From positions 1 to 64,000 of the forward strand of contig JBBHKE010001764.1 of the NCBI GenBank assembly GCA_037447655.1: 64,000 nt of DNA, written 5' to 3'. Both the position numbers and the translations under genes were made by a program. Origin of the DNA: Zygnema cylindricum. Lineage: Eukaryota > Streptophyta > Zygnematophyceae > Zygnematales > Zygnemataceae. Shown piece by piece: positions 36,737 to 48,520 of the stretch (its first letter is position 1; the number at the start of each line of letters is the position of its first letter). The notes below the pieces were generated by a model. It had not been told where the DNA came from, did not search any database, and was given only the letters and a program-made list of their open reading frames with translations.

Positions 36737-37430
36737 TCATTGCAAATTGAAAGATGATAGAAACTTGGACTCTTGAAAAGCTACATATAAATGTTGACGA
36801 AAAAATAAAGACAGACAGGAAAAAGGACATACAGAAGCCAGAGAACTCCCAGGCCCCCTCCCCTCAAAAGAATGTGGACCACAAATACAAGCAATCTCAT
36901 CCAAAGCATCTTCCAAACAACCAACAAGGTTGACCATTATCGAAATAAAATCATCCATATGCAACGCGGTGTGAACCACGCTCCTTCCTATCAGTGTCAC
37001 ATCACGCAACACTTCAACATGTCGAGTCGCTCGACCAATGACTTTCTCCGAGGCAGCGTTCGTCAAAACAACACCATAATGACGACTGGCATCATCGAGA
37101 AAAGCAATAACAGACCGTCGTGAAGGAATAATACGTGAAACCTCATGACGAGTAAACCTCTCCCTCCGATCCCAATCAAGCATAAGGCTCTTCGGAGGCT
37201 CAGTGGTATGGACGGAAGAGGACAAAAGAGTGCGATCTGCCAAGAGCTTAAAGGACCTTGACTGCCACAGAAGACGAAGGACAATGGCTGAAGGGCCCTT
37301 AACCGCCCATTAAAGCTTACCAACACCCAAATGAACAGCAGGCCAATATGAGACATTTGAAGATGGACATGGATGACGGAGTGTAAAGGAAGCCCTATTT
37401 TGCTCAGCGGTAGGCATTCCAATCACCTAT
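36737..37430 (-). pseudogene. Unrecognised coding-like remnant
   Basis: On the - strand an open stretch runs from about 37314 to 36737. It includes the segments DWDRRERFTRHEVSRIIPSR, FLDDASRHYGVVLTNAASEK and DDFISIMVNLVGCLEDALDE. Composition looks like real protein (balanced, amphipathic, few low-complexity runs). There is no ATG near the start, and an upstream stretch in the same frame is separated by a TAA, so it looks like a broken or exon-like piece. I do not recognise the family: it could be a transposon-derived domain or a decayed gene. It lies between the two convergent host genes. Confidence 0.35.
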
Positions 37431-38803
37431 TAAAGCCGTACCCTCAAGAGCCCTACAAGCGGCTCCACTTGCCTTTAGGACAATTTTTTTTAGAGATAAA
37501 ACATGAGAAGTGCATGCCAAAGTACAACGTCTATCCGATTAGAAGAAATTCTGGGTAAATGGCTCTGTGGTTTCCACAAATGATAAATGTTGCGTTGAAA
37601 TTTAGTAAAATATGAATGAAATACCTAATCAAGAATAGAAAATGGAAAAGCTATCTAACTCTCTGCCTTTCTTCTGGCTCACCCTGCTGATGTTCTGCAC
37701 TTCCCACTACACTGCCCATCGCTACTAATGTTAAGCATTCTTCTGGCAATCGGAGTTACTTTCCTCATCACACACTTTTAGGGTTTCAATCGTGACACCA
37801 CAATCGAAAGAATAGACTGTTACTTTTCATTTGCTAGCCTGCCGAAAAACCCCCAATGGCACTCACAAAGTTAAACACCTGATTACCTCGACTGCCCGAA
37901 AAATGTTCAACAATAATGGCAATGGCCAGTGACCAGTCTTAATACAATTCAGCATAAATATGCGATTCAAGTAGACACTCTGAATTACAGGAAAAAACTG
38001 GCAGTGTCCTTTCACCTAAATTCAATGCAAATTCAAAAATGACTTGTAATATTCTATTGAATGCAAAATCTCTCCATACTGATGCTCAGCAAAGATCCGA
38101 GGCATAATTTTATCACAAAATCATCTAACTCCCTTTCAGTAAATACATTGGTCCACCTGATCATGCATAACTAATAGTCCTTTATATTGTTACTTTTCAT
38201 TGGAAAACCCTGAAAGCAACCTATCCATACTTTGCTCTTGAGAAAACTGTCCGAGTCCACTCACATTTCGTGAGTAACCACACATTTCCGTACAGTTTTG
38301 AAAGGAGTCATTAAGTACAAATCTGCAAGATTCCTCGCACAACTTCCAGCCAAACTCTGGTAGTTAAATCAGCCTATCAGTAAAGACCTAGGCGCACATA
38401 AAATGTGATATTTAAAAGGGGATTAAAAAAAAAAAGCTGTCAATTTAACCCTTTTTAAAAAAGTATAAGCCACAAGAATAAATTGAGCAGACATTTGAAA
38501 CTATGGAACCTTACTCCTTAGAAGACATGGGTTCTCCATAATTCAGATGATTTTTTGAGGAAACAAGGTGCCTCCATCTCACTACAGCATACAAGCGTAA
38601 CTAAGAAAGAAAATAAAATAAACTTGTCTAAATAACCTCGGTACTGTACACATGGACAAGTTTAACGAATAAATGGTCTACATACATGGATGAACAAAGG
38701 CTAAAACAATTCTATTCCAAGGTTTTGTTTTTTACTGAGCTAATTTTCAATAAGATATTTTTATACTAAAGTGTTTTTTACTAAATACAGATTCACCGGC
38801 ACA
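37431..38803. other. Intergenic region between convergent genes
   Basis: No gene seen. It presumably includes the 3' UTR of the U-box gene just below 38804. A short motif at about 37708-37735 (CACTGCCCATCGCTACTAAT) resembles the end of a TACACCG-family MITE without a visible partner. Confidence 0.4.
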
Positions 38804-41800
38804 TCATTCTGTCGTGGATACCTTAGGTAAAATATCTAAACGCATTAAAGCATCAGCTGCGACTTTCCTGGACGAGCCCGTGGCCGTCGTCATAAAACGA
38901 CCAAGTGCCGAAACGGCCGGTTGTGAATATTTCGTGTGTTTATACTTCCTATAATAAAATATCCTCTCCAAAACCCATACAGCTCTTTCAGTCGCAGTTC
39001 CATCCTTTCCCACAAGCTTCGAGGCTAACTCAATAATGTCTTCCCTCACCAAATAGTCCACCACTCTCTCTTGGTCTTGTTTATCTTCCAAAAGAGACGA
39101 AATAGCAACTAGAGAAGCTTCAGCCACGGACGGACCCCCTTTATCTAATAACTCTAGAAGAATCGGGAGAACTTCACCTTCCACCAAACAAAAAGTTGCA
39201 TCAAGGCTGCATTTGCCCGAATGAACCCTACACTGTCTTCGTTTCTCATGGGGCATTTTCTTATCTTTCTCTGGACCAGTTTTCATTTTGAACGGTGCTG
39301 CGAGACTCTTTCTGAAACTCCTTTCATTTGGTCGTCCCATCAGATTCGGAGTACTAAGTGAAAGGTTTCCCATAAGCAAAGCGGCTGGAAACCGCATAAC
39401 ATCTGGTCCGACTGTCAAATAATCAATCGCCATAGGAATTATCCCCAATTTCACCACCTTGAGTTGGGTCTCCAAATCACCTGGATCCGCTAACTTTGCA
39501 AGGGCCATGAAAGCTGCCTCTTTCACCTTTGGATTCCCTGTCAAACACTTCCCCAAAATTGGGATCACATTCTCCTCCTTTGCCACAAGTGTACGCATTT
39601 CCTTAATCGCTGCCATGCTTGACAAAATAATAACAATGGCGTCTCGCTCTTCTGTGGAAATCGGCCTGTCCAATAGACTTGTGAGGATAGTGACTACTTG
39701 AGGAGAGGCCACCATAGCTTGCCTTCCCGCCGGTTCCTGACAAAGGTGACTGAGGAGTAAGATAGATGCGGATCGGACAGAAGCTCCGGCAAACTGAGTC
39801 CCCGTTTCCTGTAACAGCTCAAAAACCGCTGGAATAGCTTGTTTGTCCTGTAGCACATGTGAGCGCATCGTTCTACTGTCCCGAACCATTTGCTCAAGCG
39901 TACGAACGGCATACTCCCTATTAGTATGAGTATTAGTGCGTAGCATATCAATTAGACGAACTGTGGCCCCATCTTCATCTAAGGCATCGAGATCTTGATC
40001 ATCCATGGCTAAATTTGCAAGAGTCGCTTTCGCAGCCTCAATTACTTCAGCAGAACCTCGAGATCGTGCCCTAACAAGGCCTGGAATGACTCCCCCTTTT
40101 GCCAGGGCCACCCTGTTTGCTTCTGTGTGAGATAAGTGTTCCAAAGCCCTCACTGCTGCAACAGTTCCCTCGGGAGGGCCATTATTTAAAAGGTCAAGGA
40201 GAGGAGGAAGGACTCCTGCGTCTACCAAATGGACTCGGCTTGCCATGTTCACTCCCCATGTCATAACAGCGTCGGCCATGAGAAGTCGGGTGTCAAGATC
40301 ATTCTCTGAGAGGACAAACAACCGTCAAAACAAGTCAACTACCGGTTAGGATCAAAACAAATTTTCTTAGAATAAAATACATGCTGTAAAGTCTAACAAA
40401 GACGTGAATATTCACATAACTTAAAACTAACTTGAGGTCTTTGCAGTCACTGCAACCTAACTTTGCGTTCTATGACTTCCAAATCTCCCTCCCACTAGCA
40501 TGTCCACCGATCACAGCACTAGCTACCATACTTCAAAGGTGAGAAAACCAGGGAAACGCTACAACTTGTTACCCTGTAATAAACACACATTGTAAAAGTT
40601 TTCCGGGCAGAATGTGCATAGAATATTGGGAAACCACATAAAGCGTTTCCATACCAATTTGCACATTTAATCTACACTACCAAAGGCGAACACTTACCAG
40701 GGCCAAGTCTCGCAGCCAACGGTTTGAACATGCCTGCGGAAGCCATCTGAATTGCAACATATGAGTCATCCATCCAAAACTTCTCCAGCACTCTTTCTGT
40801 TAACTCCCCAACTTCTCCACCATTATGAGAGTTTAACAACTTAATCAATGTGATAACCCCCATTTCATCTGTGATAGCTGTTCTTGCCGCAGCACTGTTT
40901 GAAAGTTCCAGAAGTAGGCGGACAGCTGGCGCAGACTGTGGCCCTTCATCCGCACAAATTTTGAGGAGAGGCTGGAGGGCTCCTACCTCTACAATAGCCA
41001 TCTGCAGAAAAAAATGAAGGTGTGAAACAATACAACTGCAAGTTACAACAATAATAATAACAATAATGAATATGCCAACGGTAATGATAATGACAGTGAC
41101 GATGGCGACGACAATGGTGATGGCGATGACAATGACAACGACAACAAAAATGATAAAAATCATGTTACAATAATGATAATGATAGCAATAATGATAATAA
41201 TAATGATAATAATAATAACAATAACAATAATAACAATAATAAGAGTGATAGTAATAATAAATAATAATAGTAACAATAATATAAAAAATAGTAATAACAA
41301 AAATAATACCAATAATAAGAGCAATAATAATAGGCAGTTTCCAAGCTCGTCGTGACTGCAACATAAATTGAAATGAAAAGAAATGATCCCTACAACCTTC
41401 AGGGTAAAAGTGTCTAGAGGTACAACTTTGCAACCCAATTCCATCCCCCAAAGGAAAAAAAATCTCTCCTGTATCGGCAAAGCAGGTTTGTTCATGCCTA
41501 CAACTATCCACTGATGAAGATGTGACCATCCCCCACAAGTTGCATGATGATAGGCAAAGATCAAAATAGAAAACAGAAAAAAGCTATAATACCACTTTAA
41601 ATTCAGAAACCAAAAAAACAAGCAAACTATAAAACCTATCGTAAGGACCCATTTGTGACTGTTAATTTGACCGTGAGTTAAGAATAGCAAACGGACAATA
41701 AAGGGAAACACCTCTAAGCCTTTATCATTAAATGAAACGCACCTGGGATGCCTCGTCAAGGTTCGCAAGCTTTGTCAAGACTTCCAGGGTATTAGTCCTT

Positions 41801-42960
41801 GTATCGCCCAGCTCCAATGATGAAATCAGTTTTACTAAAGGCAATATTCCTCCAATGTTTATCACATGCTGAGCATATTTCTTGTCGACAGTAAGGAGGT
41901 TTAGCGCCTCCAAGGCGTCCTTAAGTTCTTCAGCAGATGAGTCTAAGTCGAGAGATGCCACAGAAACAGCAAGTGTTTTCTGGTTGAGGCAGTCAAAATC
42001 TTCATCGATGGTATTCCTCAGAGCTATATTAGACACAAGCTCGAGACTATGAAGTTCTTGTCCAGTATCCGGACAAGTCTTGTTGCCCTTAGCAAACCAG
42101 GCTTCAATTGCACTTCTTTCGTAATCCCTTCCGACTTCAACGAGAGTCACAGGATCCTTCATAACATGTCCAGTGATACTGCACTTGTACGAGTTAGGTG
42201 CCTGTTCAGATAACCGTTTTTGCACCCTCAACCCGGCCGGAGACTCCAAATTCATTCGCCGTACATCAGAGAGGAGATTGGCGCGACTAAGGAAGCGTTT
42301 GAGCTCCCATAGTTGCTGAGCGTCAGTATCACGTTGCTGTGCTTCAGCTGCAGACAAATCTTTTTGAACTTCATCTTGAAGAGTTTCAGCTTCTGAGACA
42401 GGGAGCTCCAACTGTGTCAAAATTCTTTGCAGCAAACTGGTTGCATGTCTACTATCATCTATGTGTTGAGCTAATCCCTCCTCTATGGCTTGAGCAATTT
42501 CAATGTTTCCAGGCTCTGGTTCAAGCATCGCAGCTCTCATTTTAACACGTATATCAGCAAGTTTGTCATGAAGTTCGGATGATATGGAAGACATCAGACG
42601 TAAGACAGGAAGTAAGTTGAGACAGTGGCCAACCTCCTGTATGGCTTCCTGAACCTCCGCCACAACCTTAACCGTATTTAAGAGCAAGTAAATCCTCCCT
42701 TGTTGAGAGTACTGCTTCATCAAATCAAGAACTCTGGTAATGGAGAATTCCAATCTGAGAAGCTCAGAAGTCGGACGTCCCTTTAAACTATCATCCTTTG
42801 CCGCTAGGTCAACCAAAACAACACGAAGCTCTTCAAAGTAGAAAACGACAGAAAGAAACGTCGACTTATCTACCTTAACCTTCGCCGCATACTTTCTTAT
42901 CTCATCAAGTGCCTTCAGCATCGAGCTCACCAGCTTTCCAGCCGAGCTGCAAACAGCCAT
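38804..42960 (-). CDS. U-box / armadillo-repeat E3 ubiquitin ligase (PUB42/43/44-like), 3 exons
   Basis: Seen: exons on the - strand 42960-41743, 41001-40698 and 40305-38804, joined at GT-AG introns in frame. They give about 1007 residues starting at the ATG at 42958-42960. The N-terminal ~240 residues are helical (UND-like). A U-box follows at about 258-320 (YKCSITGHVMKDPVTLVE, then YERSAIEAWF and TCPDTGQEL). Armadillo-type helical repeats fill the rest, e.g. GILPLVKLISSLELGD and GVLPPLLDLLNNGPPEGTV. Known: plant U-box proteins of this architecture (Arabidopsis PUB42-44, SAUL1) are E3 ligases that recruit E2 through the U-box and substrates through the ARM region, often at the plasma membrane. 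They act in senescence, ABA and immune signalling. Inference: same activity; substrate unknown. A Lys/Arg/Cys-rich insert near the C-terminal third interrupts the repeats, as in relatives. Which PUB it corresponds to is not resolved. Confidence 0.9.
41044..41345. repeat. (AAT/GAT)n trinucleotide-rich tract in the U-box gene intron 1
   Basis: About 300 bp of imperfect ATA/ATG/ACA triplets within intron 1 (41002-41742). Read in frame on the - strand it gives a long Ile/Val/Tyr artefact joined to exon 2, which is not coding. The tract starts about 40 bases from the exon 2 acceptor. Confidence 0.9.
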
Positions 42961-43362
42961 GGCTTCTTCACTCAAACAAAAAACAAAAAAAAAAAAAAAA
43001 AACGAACAAAAAAAACTGCTTTAGATAAATACTTATTTAAATATATACATTTCCAGACTCAGAATGTCAAGCCAATGGTACACATGTGCTCTATAACAGG
43101 CTTTGTTAAAAGGATCATGCAAATCAGAGTGCTCGCTTGTCAACAAATTAGGGTTATGAAAAAGTGAATTTTGTTGACATGAAATAGAGAGGCTTGCGAT
43201 AACCTGCCAGTCTCCCGCCGTTGCAGCAGAGAGGATCACATGTGAGTATTTTAGGGAAATTACACAGTACGCAATTACTGGCGTTAAATGCTAGTAAATC
43301 ACAGTATTCGTAAACTGTGTGAAATCGTACATTTGTTTGTGTACTGATAGCTACAGTACAGT
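42961..43362. other. Upstream region of the U-box gene
   Basis: Directly upstream of the start codon (on the - strand) is a T/A homopolymer-rich leader (42975-43015). No TATA box or other signal could be assigned with confidence. The MITE array begins about 400 bp upstream of the ATG. Confidence 0.4.
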
Positions 43363-44328
43363 ACACCGCCAATCGCTATTAGAGTCAAGGATTAATTAGC
43401 GTCAAAAAACAATTAGCGTTATTGATTCTAATTTAGTACCTGAGACGTGGCAGATTATGGTCCACGTACTTAAATAGCGTTATTAATTGTATTTCAGGTT
43501 TTTTTTTTTGAAAAAAGGGCACCGAATTGGCGTTATATACTCTAATAGCGATTGGCGGTGTACAGTACACCGCGCATCGTTATTAGCGTTGAGAAATTAT
43601 TAGTGTAAAGAAAAAATTAGCGTCATTCATTCTAATTTAGTGCCAGGAAACGTGGCAGATTATGGTTCACGACCTTAAATAGTGTAGTTTATTCTATTTA
43701 AGGTATTAATGTCAAAATTTTGGGGTGCCGATATAGAGTTCATAACGCTAATAACGATTCGCGGTGTACTGTACACCGTCAATCGCTATTAGAGTAAAGG
43801 AATAAATAGCGTAAAAAAAAAATTAGTGTTATTAACACTAATCGGGAATTTCTTTTTTTTGAAAAAAAATATATATACTAATTAATCCCTAACTGTAATT
43901 TGGGTTGCCCTGAATAATAAATACCCGCCCTTTCGATGTCTACAGTAATATGTGTATTTTTACAAAATCTGACAATTCGTACACCGTCGCGCTGTTCACA
44001 CGGTCGACGGACGGACATATGAGAACATGATTTTTTTCGACGAGATTGCATCTCTTTCTTCCAGTGCACATTCACATGTGTATGCAATAATGTTAAGTGT
44101 CTTTTTATGCCTTTGTAAGTCAAAAAGTACCATTTCGTACGAAAATATCTTGTCCGTACATCACACTATTTCCATCGCAGTGTACTTCCATTATTAACGC
44201 TAATTGAAAAAAACCCTAATTAGAATAATGGAAAAAATAGAATTATGGATTGTATTTCGGGTTTTTTTTTTTGAAAAAAGGACACCGAATTGGCGTTATA
44301 TACATTAATAGCGATTGACGGTGTACTG

Positions 44329-46501
44329 TACACCGTGAATCGTTATTAGCCTTATGTACGCTATATCGACAACCCAAAATTTTGACATTGATACCTTAAA
44401 TATAACAAATTACACTATTTAAGAAAATGGACCATAATCTGCCACGTCTCCTGGGACTAAATTAGAATGAATGACGCTAATTTTTTCTTTACACTAATAA
44501 TTTCTATACGCTAATAACGATTCAAGGTGTACACCGCGAATCGTAATTAGAGTAAATTAGTCTAATTCGGTCGCTCGAAATTTCGACTCTATGACATCAA
44601 ATAGAGTAAACGATTCTAAATTTTTCATTATTCTAATTTAGGTAACTTTAATTAGCGTAAAAAATTGTAATATAGGTTCGTTTTAAATAGTGTGGGGTAC
44701 GGACGACTTTGGACCGTGCAAAATTGTCTTTTTTTAAAAAAAAAAGGTACAAATAATGATTTAATTCAATCGCGCTCGCACGTGAAATCACACTAAACGA
44801 AAAATCAATCACATCGAAAAAAAGCCGTTCGCATAACTCTCGTCCGTCGACAGCATCGTCGTCAGTGTGAACATTAACTGACATTCAGCGCGACGAATAA
44901 TACTATGTCATAATGACGTCAAAACCATACGGACTGACAGATTTTGTACGACTACGTAATTTAGTGTTCGTAATTTCAGCGCGGATAATTATAGCCGATA
45001 TTACCCAATATAGAGTACTTAAATAAATTAGAGAAAACTTCCTCTGTGAAAAAGTTCTATCACAGAAGTTAGAGTCCATTACTCTAATTGTTTTTTTTTG
45101 TTTTTTTACTCTAATTTTTTCATTACTCTAATTACGATTCGCGGTGTAGTGTCCACAACAGTGTTGTGCTGTAGTGTTGTGTATCAAAGGCTCTTTGCCG
45201 CTATTCAATATGTACCTAATTTTAGGTACCCGATAACCGATATATCTCCTAGATATTATCGAGAAGCTTAATATCGGAATATTTATCCAATATAAACTTC
45301 GATATTACGACACATTTCCATCGCGATGTCTCGAAGTGACGCTAGGTCAAAAAGATTCCCCCCCGCCGTGGCGCGCTTCGGGGGGGGAGGGGGGGGAGGG
45401 ACTATCTTCCATACGATTTGTCGTACACATATGTACGGACCCCCACTTCCTACCACACGTATGGCTATAATTTTTTATGGTCCCTCAACAAATATCGTGC
45501 CCTCTAACCGTTCGTATTCAATGTATTGAATATCATATTTATCGCGATAGGGTTTTACCAGTACACAACACTACACCGTGAATCGCTATTAGCGTCAATG
45601 ACTCTAATTGGGGTACCCCATTTTTTTACCCAAATTCTCAAATAGAATAAATAAAAACCCTTTAAAAAACAAATTAGAGTAAATGATTTCCCTCAAAGCC
45701 CCCAAATTCCCAAATAGCGTAAATAACGCTAATTGTTTCATTACGCTATCTATTTCATTACGCTAATAGCGATTCACGGTGTACTGTATACCGCGAATCG
45801 TAATTAGAGTAATGAAAAAATTAAAGTACAAAAACTAAAAAAAACAATTAGAGTAATGAACGCTAATTTATATAATAGAGCTGTTTCAACTATGAAGTTT
45901 ACTCTAATTTATTTAAGTACTCTAATTTGGCACGCTAATATCCTCTACTGTAAATAAGGTATTCGTACAGAATTTGGAAAAACGTACAGTTTATCATCAC
46001 TATGACGTTTCACTACGCGGTTTGTTAAAACGCAGTTACATGATAACGGCCTGTATTGAATCATTATTTGTACTTTTTTACTTAACAAAGTACAATTTTG
46101 CACGGTCGGAGGTCATCCGTACTCCACACTATTTAAAACGAACCTATATTAGAATTAAAAACGCTAATTAAACTTTACCTTAAATAGAATAATGAAAAAA
46201 TTAGAATCATTTACTCTATTTCATGTGATAGAGTCAAAATTTCAAGCGACCAAATTAGAGTAATTTACTCTAATTACGATTCGAGGTGTAGTGATAACTA
46301 CACCTTGAATCGTTATTAGCGTATAGAAATTATTAGTGTAAAGAAAAAATTAGCGTCATTCATTCTACTTTAGTGTTAAAAGACGTGGCAGATTATGGTC
46401 CACGTCCTTAAATAGTGAAGTTTATTATATTTAAGGTATCAATGTCAAAATTTTGGGGTGCCGATATAGCGTACATAAAATAAATAACGATTCACGGTGT
46501 A
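44329..46501. repeat. Large inverted repeat within the MITE array
   Basis: The pair 44329-44531 plus 44530-45148 matches, in reverse complement and reverse order, the pair 45787-46290 plus 46299-46501. Shared blocks include GTGGCAGATTATGG, GGTTCGTTTTAAATAGTGTG and CCGTGCAAAATTGT. Arms are about 700-820 bp with a ~640-bp spacer (45149-45786), so a read-through transcript could fold into a long hairpin. Confidence 0.75.
45171..45574. mobile_element. 404-bp TIR element with TATCGCGATA and G-run core
   Basis: The ends are GTAGTGTTGTGTA and TACACAACACTAC. The interior has TATCGCGATA-like palindromes and a strong G-run (45379-45400). Related sequence occurs near 1.0-1.7, 7.9-8.3, 18.6-18.9 and 63.1-63.7 kb; the G-run recurs at 63498-63512. 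Class unknown, non-coding. Confidence 0.65.
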
Positions 46502-46747
46502 CACCATGAATCGTTATTAACGTCAATGTTTTCTTTACCACTTAAAAATGATTTCTTTTTGCACTCTTAGTGATCTGAAGGTTTAGATTGGAAAACAAAA
46601 ATCTTTCCTTCCACCGTCGATTAATGAAATGTGCGTGCACAGAAAAACTGGCTAAAATGGCAAAAACGCCATTTGACTCTAATACCGATTTAGTGTGTAG
46701 TTAGTAAGAATTCTTGAAGTAGTAATCGTAACAAAAGATCGTATCAT

Positions 46748-46968
46748 TTAGGGTACGACACCTTGTGGCTAAGTAAAGGTTTTTTTTTGTCGTTTTCCTC
46801 AAAAGCTTAATGTCTTACTGCTAAAGTTACAGCCGTACGAGAAAACCACAGGAATGTAGAGTACAATTTGCATCATTGTCTAACTTAGGATGTACTAAAA
46901 GTAAGTTAAAACACATTGGAGATATGTTTTAAATAAAGTAACAACGCTTTCACAAAAAGAAAAACATG
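46748..46968. mobile_element. Left part of a ~920-bp GGG-type TIR element, split by the gypsy insertion
   Basis: Starts GGGTACGACACC at about 46748 and resembles the first part of the element at 6567-7519, including the GTAAGG...TTTTTTGTCGTTTTC and GCCGTACGA blocks. It continues on the far side of the gypsy element at 62388, the other side of the TTCGC duplication. The two parts sum to about 920 bp, in line with the complete copies (949 and 953 bp). Confidence 0.65.
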
Positions 46969-47571
46969 TTCGCTGTAACAATAACAGCAGATCGAACTTG
47001 TTTGTAAAGGGATATTTAGGTGCTATGAATATAGAGTACTAAATTAGGTGGACGTTCGCGAAAGAATTACGCCATTTAGAGTCCTATTTCAAAAGACAAG
47101 TAAATCAACGCCCGTTACACGGGCATGTACCCTGTCCAGTTTATCATGCCCGTTTTTCATGCCCGTTACAAAAAACGAACACCCGAACCTTTTCCCTGGA
47201 TGGTTCCGTACCTTTTCCTGTAGTCGTTTGAAACTATGTGTGCTCCATTGCCTACAGAAATGACAGATCCAAAAGAAGCTTATCTAGATAATGCCAACTC
47301 CAAGTTGATATAAACCCAAACGACTGACCCCTTGACAATCAAAGACCCATTATAGTTTCAACCCTGTGAAATAAGACTTTCTGTGTGCTCAGTTCCACCA
47401 CAGATTGCAAAGTTAGAATATGAGTTTTAGACACATTCACCCACTTTGACTTTCCCTTATAAATGCAACCACCCTGGCAGTCAAAAACTCTAACCGACTA
47501 CACGCATGTGTAGCGTGAACTCCCCTGAGTCCGCCGCAAAAAGAATCACTGAAAATGGTCAAGTAAATTGA

Positions 47572-48402
47572 TAGATATGAATGGTCAAAGATGACCCTTT
47601 TGTATAGGAGCTTTCTCGGAGAGAGGCTGCTACCTACTAAATTTTTCTAAGTCCTATCTCTCTCTAAAACTCTATCTACTGACGTATGGCACCAATCAAA
47701 TTACTGTGTCGTACAGAAAAGTACAGGTGCTGGTGTACTTTCTATACGGCCATCGTACGACATGGCCAAAATGTCGACACATGTCATCTCCAGATTCGTT
47801 CACGTAATTCCGGAGATGCCTCTATCCAATGTCATTTTGCCACGTGTCATCCTATCTGGCGATGACCGCAAACCGCCGAAATCTTCTTCCGCGATCTCGG
47901 CATCCTTTCCAGCCGTCCGATCGAAACCAGGTTTTGATCGTAGCCGTCATAAATACGTGCGCGATATTTGTTTCGTGTTTGAAACAAATGCGAGGTATCT
48001 GTTTCATATAGTACATTAAAATCGTACAAAAACTGTATCTATGCATTACGTATCTATATCCCGTTAAATGAACTAGTCTACGTGTAACATAATAAATATT
48101 TATCAAACCTAATATGGATTATCATTCATCATAAACTTATAGGTTAAGGCTACTAGCTAATTTGACGGACGACAAGTACCCGGATCAAATCCCGCAACTG
48201 TCAAATATTTTAGATAACTCTACCGTGATTTCTTTTCCTGTCCTCTTTGGACAGCCTAGGCAGCCATGGATCTAACTCCTCCTAAAGTCTTTAGTGACTG
48301 CGACAAGTGTGGGGATTTGAGTGAAGAGTTAGAGGCAAGCTGTCATTGTTTTAGCTTTTATTTTACAATCTCTAGATCTATAAAATACTTAAATTTCAAC
48401 AT
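47572..48402 (-). repeat. Solo copia LTR
   Basis: Collinear with the LTRs at 15323-16152 and 16873-17727, from TGAATGGTCAAAGATGACC to ATTTCAACA. There is no internal copia sequence on either side. A solo LTR is the usual product of recombination between the two LTRs of one element. The tRNA-like stretch is present at 48137-48200, with CCCGGATCAAATCCCG. Confidence 0.75.
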
Positions 48403-48420
48403 TGTTCGTAGAGTCAGCTG

Positions 48421-48520
48421 ACGGCAACGTTACATTGCGCCAGCAGTACGGTGGTATGTAATGCGGACGGACGGCAACGCTACATTGTGCCAGCTGTACG
48501 GCGGTCCGTACTGCGGACAA
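48421..48520. repeat. Two-copy 50-bp GC-rich tandem repeat
   Basis: ACGGCAACG(T/C)TACATTG(C/T)GC is repeated at 48421 and 48471 with a few differences. It is the most GC-rich patch of the insert. No function can be assigned. Confidence 0.65.

Larger units (their letters stand above)
43363..46699. mobile_element. Array of about ten adjacent MITEs (TACACCG family)
   Basis: Elements, by mirrored ends TACACCG(N)3ATCG...CGAT(N)3CGGTGTA: 43363-43562, 43566-43768, 43772-44325, 44329-44531, 44530-45148, 45572-45783, 45787-46290, 46299-46501 and 46500-46699, plus an unrelated TIR element at 45171-45574. Neighbours are joined directly through TA or through TACTGTA/TACAGTA. That is consistent with insertion at TA sites in or beside the end of an existing copy, or with Tc1/mariner-type footprints. 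No transposase is present. Confidence 0.8.

Noticed and set aside
40672-41768. Ile/Val/Tyr-rich frames of 200-290 codons
   Set aside because: They are translations of the intronic trinucleotide tract, partly joined to the real exon 2 of the U-box gene.
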